This document shows positions 53,968 to 62,640 of a stretch of DNA of 64,000 nt, piece after piece. Origin of the DNA: Bacillus changyiensis (GTDB taxonomy: Bacteria; Bacillota; Bacilli; Bacillales; Bacillaceae); NCBI RefSeq assembly GCF_027706145.1, contig NZ_JAQFWW010000001.1, positions 1,318,873-1,382,872 on the forward strand, given 5' to 3'. The position numbers and the translations under genes are program-made. The notes under the pieces are model-generated. The model had not been told where the DNA came from. It was given only the letters and a program-made list of their open reading frames with translations, and did not search any database. The number at the start of each line of letters is the position of its first letter. The first letter of the stretch is position 1.

Positions 53968-54539
53968 CTACTTTAAGATTTTTTTAATCATCTTGTTCAT
54001 GATGCCGTCTGCTTGATAACCTTTAAGGATATCGATCACTTTTTTCATTGGAACGCTATCCTTTGGAAGACCTTGAATTTCTGCCAACTTTGCTTTCACG
54101 TCTGTTTTGGTTGGAACTTTGTTATTCATATACTGATCAACAAGATACTTTTCCAGTTTGCCTGTTTCTTCTGCAGAAAGTCCATACTTTAAGATCACAA
54201 CATCTCTTGTCGTGAAATCGGGCGCAAGATGTTCATAATGAAACAATTGCATTTTTCATATGCATCAAGCTTGCCGCAAACTCCTCTCTTTCTTTGTCTA
54301 ACCCCCTATACAATTTTATTTCTATTCGGTCATAAAGTTTGAGGACATAACGAAGTATATCAAATGTAAGAGAAAACGCTAACAAAAAAACGCTAAAGGT
54401 GCCATTTGAATCACGTTTAAATTCTTTACTTGGTCGGCGTAAGGGTTGTCTTGCTCATTTAAAGCCCAAACGTGTGTGAAATGTTTGTATTTTTCATCGT
54501 TGATTAACAATTTAACTTTTCTTGACCTTGTTTGTCCAT
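53968..54539 (-). pseudogene. Frameshifted gene for a small membrane protein of unknown family
   Basis: An excellent ribosome site (AAGGAGG) starts ATG 54539 (MDKQGQEKL). The protein can be followed in three more frames: LLINDEKYKHFTHVWALNEQD..., then FLLAFSLTFDILRYVLKLYD...LDKEREEFAASLMHMKN, then the 94-codon open frame from 54252 (HYEHLAPDFTTRD ... MIKKILK), which has no ribosome site of its own. Joined, they give about 190 residues with one or two central membrane helices. At least three frameshifts make it a pseudogene. I do not recognise the family. Confidence 0.6.
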
Positions 54540-54934
54540 TCCTTATACCTCCTTGTTTTTAGTATTACTCACCATTCATTTGAGAAACAAACTAAAACCA
54601 ACGATCTTATTCCCTAAAGAACTTGTAAATGATTTCGATTGCGGATTGATTAGTCTGTCTCTTTCCTTGCTATTTTCTTCAAAAACAATTCGATCTACAG
54701 TTAGAAAGCATATTAAAGATGACAACGATGAGGTTATTCAATCAAATCACCTTCAAGCACCCACACCTTCATCATTAAATTTTTGTAGGAAATTCCTTTG
54801 CATTATTCGTATGATAGCATATCTATTCATACTTCAGATAACTTGACATGGAGCCTCAGTGACTGAGAAACTTGAGACATACATTTTTTTCTATTGAAAA
54901 TGTTATATTATAATTCCTTAAGGAGGTAGGAATC
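54540..54934. other. Intergenic stretch with no convincing gene
   Basis: About 395 bases. A 104-codon plus-strand frame (54532-54846) starts inside the previous gene's ribosome site and has no ribosome site of its own; I do not support it. The promoter of the nuclease-like gene must be near the TATAAT-like ATATTATAAT just before 54920. Confidence 0.4.
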
Positions 54935-55861
54935 GTGGGTGATATAAAATTATTTCGTTTGAATGATGATACTGTAGAAGAACTACATGGGCAATCAGTA
55001 GCGGTTGAAAAATCGTTACAATATATAATAGAAAAGCACTTAGAAACGTTTTTAGGCGTACGCCTTTTAGGTTCCGAATATAGTACGGGTAAACGGCACG
55101 CAGGTAGAATCGATACGTTAGGTATTGATGAAAACAATTCACCCGTCATTATTGAATATAAGCGATCAGTTAACGAGAATGTTATCAATCAAGGGTTATT
55201 TTACTTAGACTGGTTACTAGACCATAAAGCCGAATTTGAACTAATAGTTATGCGTAAATGCGGACAAGCTGTTTCAGATGCAATTGACTGGAGTAGTCCC
55301 CGCTTACTTTGCATAGCAGGAGGTTTTACTAAGTATGATGAACACGCCGTTCAACAAATAAACCGTAATATCGAACTCTATCAGTATAAGCATTACTCAG
55401 ATGGATTACTCATACTTGATTTAGTTAATGCTACAACAGCACAAACAGTACATGGTGAAGATAAAGATAATTTGACTAATAAGGCGTCTCACCATAATGT
55501 AAAGGTCAAAACAGTATCTGAATATTTAGAGCTAGCTAATACAGATCTTAGCGATAGATACGAAAGAATAAAGGATTATATGTTGGCACTTGGCGATGAT
55601 GTTCAAATAAAAATCCTTAAACATTACATAGCGTTCAAACGTATTAAAAACTTTGCTTGCGTAGAAATCCATCCATCAACGAATAAGGTTATGCTTTATC
55701 TAAAAGTTAAGGCCTGTACAATTACGTTAGAACAAGGATTTACCCGTGATGTTACTAATATAGGGCATTACGGTACGGGCGATTTAGAAGTGATTATTTC
55801 TAATGACGAAGATATTGAAAAAGCTAAGCGTTTTATAAATATGAGTTACGATATAAGTTAA
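54935..55861 (+). CDS. PD-(D/E)XK nuclease-like protein (DUF91/DUF5655-like)
   Basis: A 308-residue soluble protein. The N-terminal ~130 residues carry a restriction-endonuclease-like core: a helix with conserved Glu (VEKSLQYIIEKHLETFLGVRLLG), then RIDTLGIDENNSPVIIEYKRS, the D-x12-E-x-K catalytic pattern. The C-terminal ~110 residues (KTVSEYLELANTDLSDRYERIKDYMLAL ... FACVEIHPSTNKVMLYLKVKA) resemble the DUF5655 domain found fused to such nucleases. The start is GTG 54935 behind AAGGAGG. It lies 15 bases before a second nuclease-like gene. The biological role is unknown; DNA or RNA cleavage in defence is plausible but inferred. Confidence 0.75.
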   Translation: MGDIKLFRLNDDTVEELHGQSVAVEKSLQYIIEKHLETFLGVRLLGSEYSTGKRHAGRIDTLGIDENNSPVIIEYKRSVNENVINQGLFYLDWLLDHKAEFELIVMRKCGQAVSDAIDWSSPRLLCIAGGFTKYDEHAVQQINRNIELYQYKHYSDGLLILDLVNATTAQTVHGEDKDNLTNKASHHNVKVKTVSEYLELANTDLSDRYERIKDYMLALGDDVQIKILKHYIAFKRIKNFACVEIHPSTNKVMLYLKVKACTITLEQGFTRDVTNIGHYGTGDLEVIISNDEDIEKAKRFINMSYDIS

Positions 55862-55876
55862 AGAGAGACGATAATA

Positions 55877-56532
55877 ATGAGAGATATAAACTTTTTTAGC
55901 AATCTTTACTTTGGCATGGGTGGAGAGTATCTAGTTATGAGTGACTTCATTATGAGAGGTTTTGAGGCTATAAAAATAACTCCTGACTTTGGTTACGACG
56001 TGCTTGTTACGAATAAGCATAAATCTCTATCACAGCAGTTTGAAACAGAAAAAGAATTATATTTACAAGTTAAAACAAGACTTATATATCCTGAGGCCTG
56101 TGATACTAAATTAGAAGTTCTTATCGAGAAAAATAACTTTTCTTACTTACTTTCCGATGAAAAAGCTTATCTTGTATCGTTACTGTTAAGGGTGTAATAG
56201 TTCATGATTCTTGGTCAGAGGATCCGAGTCAAAGATTCGATTGGAACGCTATGTCTGGAACTCAACGTAAGCTAGACAGAAGCCATTATCAATACTTTAA
56301 ACCTCATTACTTCATATGGTTAAGCCATTCCGACTTGATCTATTTGCACAAAAATAACTTTACAAGTGAATACAGTATAGAGAATATTCAATATATAAAA
56401 ATTCGCTATGATACAAATTTTATAATTGATAATAATGGTGAATCTCATGCTCTAGGTGATAGTAGAACACATCTATTTAGTATGACTGATATGGATTTTT
56501 GGACTTATAATCATAAAAATCTTTTTATTTAA
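55877..56532 (+). pseudogene. Second PD-(D/E)XK nuclease-like gene (DUF4365-like), frameshifted
   Basis: ATG 55877 follows AGAGAG, 15 bases after the previous gene. The first frame (to 56197) shows MGGEYLVMSDFIMRGFEAI, DFGYDVLV and LYLQVKT, the E...D...QxK layout of DUF4365-type nucleases. Near 56171-56182 the frame shifts by one base: the next frame continues TVKGVIVHDSWSEDPSQRFDWN... and runs to TAA 56532. Joined, the product is about 218 residues. The second half is protein-like throughout, so the break is recent, or a sequence error. Confidence 0.7.
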
Positions 56533-56592
56533 TTATATGAATTAAATTTCAATTAAAAAATCTAACAATTGACTCACTTAATGAATGATTGA

Positions 56593-56640
56593 AAAAGACA
56601 GCTCTATATAAAAATTAGAAACTGTCTTTCTCCTTTTTTT
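56593..56640 (+). terminator. Terminator after the nuclease gene pair
   Basis: AAAGACAG / CTGTCTTT with a 20-base loop, followed by TCTCCTTTTTTT, 60 bases past the stop. Confidence 0.7.
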
Positions 56641-56657
56641 AGTTGTCATTTCATATG

Positions 56658-56792
56658 TTAAAGTTCTCGGACCACTTCTTCATCCAATAATATCGCTTTT
56701 CTCTTCTTCCAATCCGGCAGTAATAAATAAAGCATTTGGTAGAAGGTTTCGCTATCATTGTTGTATTTAAAATGGATCAGTTCGTAGAGAAC
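56658..56792 (-). pseudogene. 3' remnant of a YgjP/M48-type metallopeptidase gene
   Basis: The minus strand encodes VLYELIHFKYNNDSETFYQMLYL... LPDWKKRKAIL... and a stop at 56658. This parallels the C-terminus of YgjP-type zinc proteins (HELxHxxxxxHSxxFWxxLxxxxPDWKxRK), with the first zinc His now in ELIH. Stops occur directly upstream, so only the tail remains. Such proteins are often encoded beside type I restriction systems. Confidence 0.65.
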
Positions 56793-56827
56793 CTATAGTC
56801 AACACAATATTTTTAAACCTGTATTCC

Positions 56828-57004
56828 TTATTTAGATAATAAATAACCCCAAACCGGAAGTATCAACATTTCGAACATAACTAAACCCATTAAAAGACCA
56901 TCGTGTTTATCGTCATCGGTTGTTTGATAGCGTCTTATTATAAAGATTATTAAAACTATTACTATGATCCCAATCACAATTTTGAATATTGAAATTAGTT
57001 CTAT
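56828..57004 (-). CDS. Possible 58-residue two-helix membrane peptide with unusual start codon
   Basis: A GGGAGGG (57018-57012) is followed after 7 bases by ATA, and the frame stays open for 58 codons. It encodes ISIFKIVIGIIVIVLIIFII, a charged turn (RRYQTTDDDKHDG) and a second helix (LLMGLVMFEMLILPVWGYLL). The perfect ribosome site and clean two-helix layout argue that it is or was a gene; ATA or ATT would be the start unless an ATG was lost. No family recognised. Confidence 0.4.
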   Translation of the reverse strand: MELISIFKIVIGIIVIVLIIFIIRRYQTTDDDKHDGLLMGLVMFEMLILPVWGYLLSK

Positions 57005-57019
57005 GAAACTACCCTCCCT

Positions 57020-57517
57020 TTTTTTGGTAGATAAACATTTTCATATAATCCAATTAAATGAAATAATATATTTTATAAATACAAAAACCTATAACTGTTC
57101 ATTCATCTACTAAAGGCTATAATAATTGATGTTGATCTCCTTTACCATCAGGACACATATAGTCTCTTTTATTTCATGATAAACTTTTTAGTTGATTGCA
57201 ACTTTTCAAGGTATAAAGCTGTTTAAAAAGATAACTCAATAAAAATGTCCTTAGTGGACAAGTTTAAGTGTTAACAGTTGGAATTATTCTTGCCCGATAC
57301 AGATAAGTTTCTTTAAAGGAATTTCTTATGCTATTAAACGAAAGCTAGACGACTCATACGTAGAATCATCTTTTTTAAGTATAAACTAGAAAATGTAGAT
57401 TTCTAGAAATTTTTTACTCAAGTATTAAAAATAATAGACAAAAGTTTTTAAGAAATAATCGCTCTTGAGCCTCGGGCGATTCCCACGTATCAAATAACGA
57501 TCTGATTTTGATGGTGC
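57020..57517. other. Intergenic stretch with nothing recognised
   Basis: About 500 AT-rich bases with stops in all frames; no hairpin with a T-run and no clear coding remnant. Confidence 0.4.
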
Positions 57518-58543
57518 TCATATACCCTTTGCTGCTCGGTGTTGCGGAAGTTTTTTAAGGAACTGCTCAATAGACTCATGATAAGCGGGTACGGTAATTT
57601 TTCTGGGCGCAAATAAGAACGTCAATGTCAACTTGAAGTCCGAAGTCGCGATGTCGACGGGTATGGCGCCATGGTCGGCATCCGGAAAAACTTTCACCGT
57701 TAACAACTCCGGCTTGACCATTTTTTGATACACTTCTTTCGTGTTTTTGTAATCTACATTAATATCATGCGCTCCCAGTATCAAAAGTACTGGTGTCTTG
57801 AAATTAGGCAGGTCATCGGTCGAATCTGACAAAAAGTTCTTGCTAGCAAATATCCATCGATCTTTGGTCATCACTCGGTCTTTACGAGCTATTTTTAAAT
57901 ATTCCTCATATGAAGCGTGTTGTTTTAAAAGTTGGTTCACTTCAAGATCGTAGGCCGTTTTCGCTTGAATTTCCGCTTCAGAATATCCTTTCATCTTCAT
58001 CTCGGCACGTGAATTGTATAATCCTTGCTCAATCCAATTGATCGCGGGCGCCAGCAGTATACTGAATGCAATTGACTCTTCTTTGGCGAGTTTCGGAAGC
58101 ACCCATCCGCCTTGGCTTGCGCCCCAAGCCCCAATCCGATTCGCATCAATCATCGGCTGCTGTCTTGCCCATGCAATTGCCTGTCTCGCTTCTTCCACTC
58201 GATCGTCGATGGTTTGATGCTCCCAGTTGCCTTCCGAACCGTTAATGCCTCGTTTATTTAAAGATAAAGAGGCATAGCCGATGGAAGCCAGCTTCTCCCA
58301 GAGGGGTTTGTAGCCATCCCCATGCGTGGAGTCAACAGGTCCGTCACCGTGAACAAATAACACAAGGCCTAATTTTCCCGTATAGTTTTGAGGTAATACA
58401 AAAGTTCCAGTCAACTTACCTTGCGGAGTCTGAATTTCTACTTTTTGTTCAACCATATTAAAGTTATGCTGCACCATCATATAAATACCTGCACCGGCTA
58501 CCAAAAGAACCATGATCAATATCAGGATGAGGATTTTCTTCAT
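57518..58543 (-). CDS. Membrane-anchored alpha/beta hydrolase
   Basis: A 341-residue protein with an N-terminal membrane anchor or signal (ILILILIMVLLVAGAGIYMMV, residues 4-24) and an alpha/beta-hydrolase domain. The nucleophile Ser is in GAWGASQGGW, the Asp in LGAHDINVDY, and the His in PDADHGAIP; oxyanion-side FVHGDGPVDSTHGDG is clear. It resembles the extracellular acyl-peptidase/esterase-like group of bacterial dienelactone-hydrolase relatives. The substrate is unknown. Start ATG 58543 with GGGAGG 10 bases upstream. It has a more GC-rich codon choice than its neighbours (for example GCG, CCG, CGG), hinting at transfer. Confidence 0.83.
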   Translation of the reverse strand: MKKILILILIMVLLVAGAGIYMMVQHNFNMVEQKVEIQTPQGKLTGTFVLPQNYTGKLGLVLFVHGDGPVDSTHGDGYKPLWEKLASIGYASLSLNKRGINGSEGNWEHQTIDDRVEEARQAIAWARQQPMIDANRIGAWGASQGGWVLPKLAKEESIAFSILLAPAINWIEQGLYNSRAEMKMKGYSEAEIQAKTAYDLEVNQLLKQHASYEEYLKIARKDRVMTKDRWIFASKNFLSDSTDDLPNFKTPVLLILGAHDINVDYKNTKEVYQKMVKPELLTVKVFPDADHGAIPVDIATSDFKLTLTFLFAPRKITVPAYHESIEQFLKKLPQHRAAKGI

Positions 58544-59085
58544 GATATGTTGTCCTCCCAAAGTGAAATTTCGTAAGTCTATACGCAGCAGTTAATCCTC
58601 AACTTGTCATGCAGTTTATATTTGGCGAATAGAGACAAGTAGATTTTTCAACAAGGATTAGAGGCCTTGTTATCTAAGATTACGTTGTCGCATAGGTGCA
58701 GAATGCCTCCATCATGGGTTCAAGCTTAACTTCTCTGAATCAGCGGTAAAAAAAATCGCTAGGCGCCTGTGCTTCAGTACATAAAACATAAAGCAATCAT
58801 GACCGATCCATCAAAAAAATAATGGACTCGAATAAATTCGAAATGTTTTTGGTCTGGTCAGCCAACAATCTGGCGATGAGCTTCATGCTTTACTTTAATC
58901 CATTTCTATCCAACGGATTAAATAGGTCGCTTTCCCTCGTTCGATGTGATAGTAGTCAAGCTGTGAACCAAAGGTTTCAACACTTTTTTGATGAAGCTCT
59001 CCGTAAGCCGCAGCAACTCCACGAATGCTGAAAGACAGCGAACAAACTTGGGTTACCTCGATCCAAACACTGAGCAGTAGAATGA
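58544..59085. other. Intergenic stretch between the hydrolase and yqeB
   Basis: About 540 bases. A minus-strand frame ending at 58895 has a protein-like end (VAAAYGELHQKSVETFGSQL and on) but it starts within yqeB, lacks a ribosome site, and I do not recognise it. It may be a decayed gene end. Confidence 0.35.
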
Positions 59086-59754
59086 TTATCGATAATATTG
59101 CCTTTTGGCCTTTTCTTTCACGGATACTCTTAGTTTCCAAAGCTCCTGAGCCAATTGAAACGCTTCTTCATCATTTCCTTGTTCAATGGCTATTTTTCGT
59201 GCTTTTAATAAAGCATTTGCAGCTGGGGACAAGCCAGGAGCATCCACAATCCATGGTTTAAATTCCTGTTTAAATAAATCCATATCGCTCCAATTATATT
59301 GATGTTTTATAAAGGCAGTACCTACTCTACTTTTATTTAGCTCCTGTTTACAACGAAATAATTCCTTCTCATCATGACCTAATAGCACCAATTGTTTTTT
59401 ATCCATAAATACAAGGGAGATATCTTCTTTTTTGAAGATTATTTCATCGTCTCTAAGTTTCAAGATCACTTTATCATCGTACACCGATGTTTCCAAGCTT
59501 TCATGAAAAAAGAAAAGTGTCACGAAAAAGCCTGCAATCAAGCCAAGGATCATGGTCACAATCCCTGCCCATGTTCCATTGTAGGATGCAATGAGTTTTA
59601 AGGGTCCTTCAAAAGGGAACCATGGCAAAGAACTACCCCATTTCGCGATCTCTGGAAAAAACCAGCCAACCACTAAACCGATAAGAGGGAAACAAAACCA
59701 CAAGATCACTTTATCCGTTTTAGAGAAGTTCAATAATGTATGGTGATCGCTCAT
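59086..59754 (-). CDS. yqeB: YqeB-like membrane protein
   Basis: A 222-residue protein matching B. subtilis YqeB. Two membrane helices lie at about residues 17-37 (ILWFCFPLIGLVVGWFFPEI) and 60-85 (WAGIVTMILGLIAGFFVTLFFF), with the conserved LPWFPFEGPLKLI between; the cytoplasmic C-terminal part has a PH-like domain (ILKLRDDEIIFKKEDISLVFMDKKQLVLL) and the ending SPAANALLKARK ... QYYR. The function is unknown. ATG 59754 overlaps the TetR gene end by 4 bases, so the two are co-translated. Confidence 0.8.
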   Translation of the reverse strand: MSDHHTLLNFSKTDKVILWFCFPLIGLVVGWFFPEIAKWGSSLPWFPFEGPLKLIASYNGTWAGIVTMILGLIAGFFVTLFFFHESLETSVYDDKVILKLRDDEIIFKKEDISLVFMDKKQLVLLGHDEKELFRCKQELNKSRVGTAFIKHQYNWSDMDLFKQEFKPWIVDAPGLSPAANALLKARKIAIEQGNDEEAFQLAQELWKLRVSVKEKAKRQYYR

Positions 59755-60362
59755 GTAAAGTCTCCTTTATTACAAAATACACTTGCAATGGTTTGCTTCC
59801 ATACAGCCTCAACATCTAACTGAATTCCAAACATCGGATAGTTCGATAAATTATCAAGTGTTAATGCCAACACACAGGCTTTCTCACGTAGACCTCTGGA
59901 ATCCGTCAGACCAAACTGCACACTTTTTTGTAGTAATCGGATAAAGCCTTCAATAAATCCTTCCTGTACGGCTTTAATTTTCAGCTTGTACTCTTTATTA
60001 TGTGAAGATTCTCGATTTCCATATAAAAGAAACTCATTTAATACCTGAACAACGAGCATTTGCGTATCTGCGGGTTCTTCAAGCAGTAATTGCAAGCCAT
60101 CATCCATCAACTTCTCCATAAAATTGGCTTTCGTATACTTTTGAACATGAAAGTATTTTTCGAAACTATATCCTTCTAAAATCCAAACGAATACAGCATC
60201 TACGAGTTCTTCTTTCGAAGCATAATAATAATAGATGGATGGCTTTTGTATGCCTACAGCATTAGCAATCATGGAGAGGGATGATTTTTCAATCCCATAC
60301 TGCCCAATTAACCAGATGGTCGTTTCAAGAATTTTTTGTCGTGTTGCTTCACTTTTACTCAT
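59751..60362 (-). CDS. TetR-family transcriptional regulator
   Basis: A 203-residue repressor. The N-terminal helix-turn-helix reads TRQKILETTIWLIGQYGIEKSSLSMIANAVGIQKPSIYYYYASKEELVDAVF, a textbook TetR domain; the C-terminal part is a variable ligand domain. ATG 60362 follows AAAAGGTGAG. Its own promoter region holds a matching palindrome (60379-60396), so it should repress itself and yqeB. Confidence 0.9.
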   Translation of the reverse strand: MSKSEATRQKILETTIWLIGQYGIEKSSLSMIANAVGIQKPSIYYYYASKEELVDAVFVWILEGYSFEKYFHVQKYTKANFMEKLMDDGLQLLLEEPADTQMLVVQVLNEFLLYGNRESSHNKEYKLKIKAVQEGFIEGFIRLLQKSVQFGLTDSRGLREKACVLALTLDNLSNYPMFGIQLDVEAVWKQTIASVFCNKGDFT

Positions 60363-60378
60363 TTTCTCACCTTTTTCT

Positions 60379-60396
60379 ACCTAACGATAGTTAGAT
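60379..60396 (-). promoter_or_regulatory. TetR operator in front of the TetR-yqeB pair
   Basis: ACCTAACGATAGTTAGAT: the core CTAAC-GATA-GTTAG is a perfect inverted repeat, 17 bases before the TetR start codon, of the size bound by TetR dimers. Confidence 0.7.
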
Positions 60397-60876
60397 AATA
60401 GCGTTTAATTATGTAATCTGTCAAGCCACAAATCACAATAAAGTCTTGATAATCATCCCGTTTGACGCTTTGAGACTTAACAGCTTAACAAACCAGACAA
60501 CGGTGGCAAGCAGGATTGCAATTCTCAGGAGTAACGCTTAATCTGGTGTACAAGTTATTCCATTGTGGATCAAACGAAGCTTATACACCAAAACAAGGCA
60601 TCGCTGTACGCATAAGATCATAAAAAATATTTCAACAATACACCTTTGGTCAGCCCTAAGGTCAAGTGTTTTGCAATGAAACAGGAAATAAAACAGCAGA
60701 GCATTTTGATGATTCTGAGAAAATATCACTGCTGTGATGCGCCCGAACAATCATCACAGGTGACTTGGGCTGCCACTAACTCCATCAAGTGCACAATAGA
60801 TAGACTATTAATCAAAATGGTTAAATATCAAACAAATAATTGAAGGAACCGAACAATTCATTACATTGTCAATTAA
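60397..60876. other. Intergenic stretch between the TetR gene and the IS remnant
   Basis: About 480 bases without an intact frame. Probably includes flanking sequence of the decayed insertion sequence; nothing else recognised. Confidence 0.35.
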
Positions 60877-61190
60877 CTAAAGAGATTTCCGAATTCCATA
60901 TCTGTATTTCAAATTTGCGTGGCGATCGAATATCATTAAACAACTTTTGCCTTTCAAACATCCCACAAATGCTGACACACTTATCTTTGGTGAAATGCTC
61001 ACTAACATATGGATATGATCTTAACACGCTGTTGCTTCAATAATTTCGACTTCTTTTCTTTCACATAAAGTTCGAAGTATTTCTTCAATATCTTTTTCGA
61101 TTTTTCCATATATGACCTATCTTCTGTACTTCGGCGCAAATACGATATGATACTTACAGTTCCATCTTGTGTGTGCTAGCCTTTTGACAT
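60877..61190 (-). mobile_element. tnpA: Decayed IS200/IS605-family transposase gene (tnpA)
   Basis: From an ATG at 61190 behind GGAGGAG, the minus strand encodes, across several frameshifts, LAHTRWNCKYHIVFAPKYRR (stop) VIYGKIEKDIEEILRTLC, then EIIEATAC, HIHMLVSISPK, SVSAFVGCLKGKS, LMIFDRHANLKY(R)YG. This is the Y1 (HUH) transposase of IS200/IS605; the expected HIH motif is visible, but the gene is dead. A short hairpin-rich segment beyond 61190 (to about 61310) may be the left end. Confidence 0.75.
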
Positions 61191-61312
61191 CAAAACTCCT
61201 CCGCTTGCTCATATTTTGGTTGGCGGACCAAAAATATTTTAGCACTCTGGGGGAGTTCTTTTAATACAACGCTGAAAGCTTATTGGAACCCTTGGCCTAG
61301 GGTTTTCTTTTC

Positions 61313-61336
61313 CACAAAAAAACTGCCTCTTGGCAG
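61313..61336 (-). terminator. Terminator of the holin gene
   Basis: CTGCC-4-GGCAG followed on the minus strand by TTTTTTT, directly past the holin stop. Confidence 0.8.
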
Positions 61337-61341
61337 CACTC

Positions 61342-61605
61342 TCATTTGATTAATCCGTTTTGTTTTAACACTTCTTTTTGCCGTTTTCCTTTGTTCGTCA
61401 CATAGTTATTTTTAAACCAAGCCACAATTGAAGTAATGATGGTAAACACTGTAGAACCCACTTTATATAAAGCATCTGCCAGCGTATTGACTTGATCTTC
61501 ACTGATTGGCAATGCTCCCTTTCCAAACATGATCAAAGTTTGGTTAATAAGTGCAATAAAAAGAAGCACCGACCGTATGACTGTCCCTATATCAGTATTT
61601 TTCAT
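61342..61605 (-). CDS. SPP1-family phage holin, stand-alone
   Basis: An 87-residue protein of the SPP1/XhlB holin family: [32 protein letters not shown] forms helix 1, and [26 protein letters not shown] helix 2, with a lysine-rich cytoplasmic tail. ATG 61605 follows TAGGAG, and a terminator ends it. In phages the neighbouring gene is an endolysin; none is here. It may be a prophage relic kept for another use (for example release of wall enzymes in sporulation), which is inference. Confidence 0.85.
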   Translation of the reverse strand: MKNTDIGTVIRSVLLFIALINQTLIMFGKGALPISEDQVNTLADALYKVGSTVFTIITSIVAWFKNNYVTNKGKRQKEVLKQNGLIK

Positions 61606-62020
61606 TTTTTCAACTCCTATTTTAAACTTTTTATTTAAACTAACTTATCAATGACATCATATTATTCTCTTCATTTGGCTAACACATCATTTTGAGCCTC
61701 AATCTGCGAATTAAGCTTGCTTTCTCTTTCTTTTGTTGTATTTAATATATAGAACGAAATCCAACAAAAAAGAACCGCGAACAGTCCTTGTGTAATAAAA
61801 TATTTGAGTTAGATCTACTTCCAAACTTATACAAACCACATAATACTTCATACAATCAAAGAGCTTCATGAATCGAAATGAAAATGAGACAGTAAATGTT
61901 TTTAATGAGGATCGACTGAGGAGATGGAAATTGTTTAAGAAATTTAGGAGGCGCTTGTGCAAAATTTGTGCATGAAGATTTCAAATCATACCTTCTTTTA
62001 TCTGTTTCTTCATAAATAAA
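61606..62020. other. Intergenic stretch between the holin and the tRNA array
   Basis: About 415 bases. Two short minus-strand frames (61711-61962 and 61856-62137) lack ribosome sites and family likeness. Nothing recognised. Confidence 0.4.
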
Positions 62021-62062
62021 AAACGCACACAAATGTTGAGATATCAACGTTTGTGTGCGTTT
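62021..62062 (-). terminator. Terminator of the rRNA-tRNA operon
   Basis: A near-perfect 19-bp stem (AAACGCACACAAATGTTGA / TCAACGTTTGTGTGCGTTT, one mismatch) with a 4-base loop and TTTTTAT on the minus strand, 35 bases past the last tRNA. Confidence 0.92.
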
Positions 62063-62096
62063 CAAAAACTTGTCAGCTCTTAAAAAGAGCAAAGGA

Positions 62097-62178
62097 TACC
62101 GGTGGTCGGGGTCGAACCGACACTCCTTACGGAACACGATTTTGAGTCGTGCGCGTCTGCCAATTCCGCCACACCGGC
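62097..62178 (-). tRNA. tRNA-Leu (CAA)
   Basis: Class II tRNA, anticodon loop CTCAAAA, long variable arm; CCA not encoded. Last gene of the array. Confidence 0.94.
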
Positions 62179-62190
62179 ATGTGTGAGCTA

Positions 62191-62279
62191 TGGTGCCGAG
62201 GGCCGGACTTGAACCGGCACGGTAGTCACCTACCGCAGGATTTTAAGTCCTGTGTGTCTGCCAATTCCACCACCCCGGC
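62191..62279 (-). tRNA. tRNA-Leu (TAA)
   Basis: Class II tRNA, anticodon loop CTTAAAA, long variable arm, encoded CCA. Confidence 0.95.
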
Positions 62280-62289
62280 AAGGGCTAAA

Positions 62290-62360
<71 letters not shown>

Positions 62361-62373
62361 ATTTTAAAGAAAT

Positions 62374-62448
62374 TGGAGCGGAAGACGGGATTCGAACCCG
62401 CGACCCCCACCTTGGCAAGGTGGTGTTCTACCACTGAACTACTTCCGC
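62374..62448 (-). tRNA. tRNA-Gly (GCC)
   Basis: Anticodon loop TTGCCAA, acceptor GCGGAAG/CTTCCGC, encoded CCA. Confidence 0.96.
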
Positions 62449-62457
62449 AACTGAAAA

Positions 62458-62529
62458 CTGGGCTAGCTGGATTCGAACCAGCGCATGACGGAGTCAAAGT
62501 CCGTTGCCTTACCGCTTGGCTATAGCCCA
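62458..62529 (-). tRNA. tRNA-Gln (TTG)
   Basis: Anticodon loop CTTTGAC, acceptor TGGGCTA/TAGCCCA; CCA not encoded. Confidence 0.95.
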
Positions 62530-62546
62530 ATATGATCTCATAAAAG

Positions 62547-62620
62547 GGCGATTGATGGGAATCGAACCCACGAGTGCCAGAGCCACAATCTGGTGCGTTA
62601 ACCACTTCGCCACAACCGCC
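62547..62620 (-). tRNA. tRNA-His (GTG)
   Basis: Anticodon loop TTGTGGC; the 8-bp acceptor GGCGGTTG/CAATCGCC includes the extra G(-1):C pair specific to His; CCA not encoded. Confidence 0.95.
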
Positions 62621-62640
62621 ATACATTCTAATATACTAAT

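Noticed and set aside
54532..54846. 104-codon plus-strand frame before the nuclease gene
   Set aside because: No ribosome site of its own and overlaps the start signal of the opposite pseudogene; no likeness to a family.
55877..56532. Programmed ribosomal frameshift in the second nuclease-like gene
   Set aside because: No slippery heptamer or downstream pseudoknot is evident near 56175; a simple mutation or sequencing error explains it better.
58895..59140. 81-codon minus-strand frame overlapping the end of yqeB
   Set aside because: Starts inside yqeB in another frame and has no ribosome site, although its last half looks somewhat protein-like.
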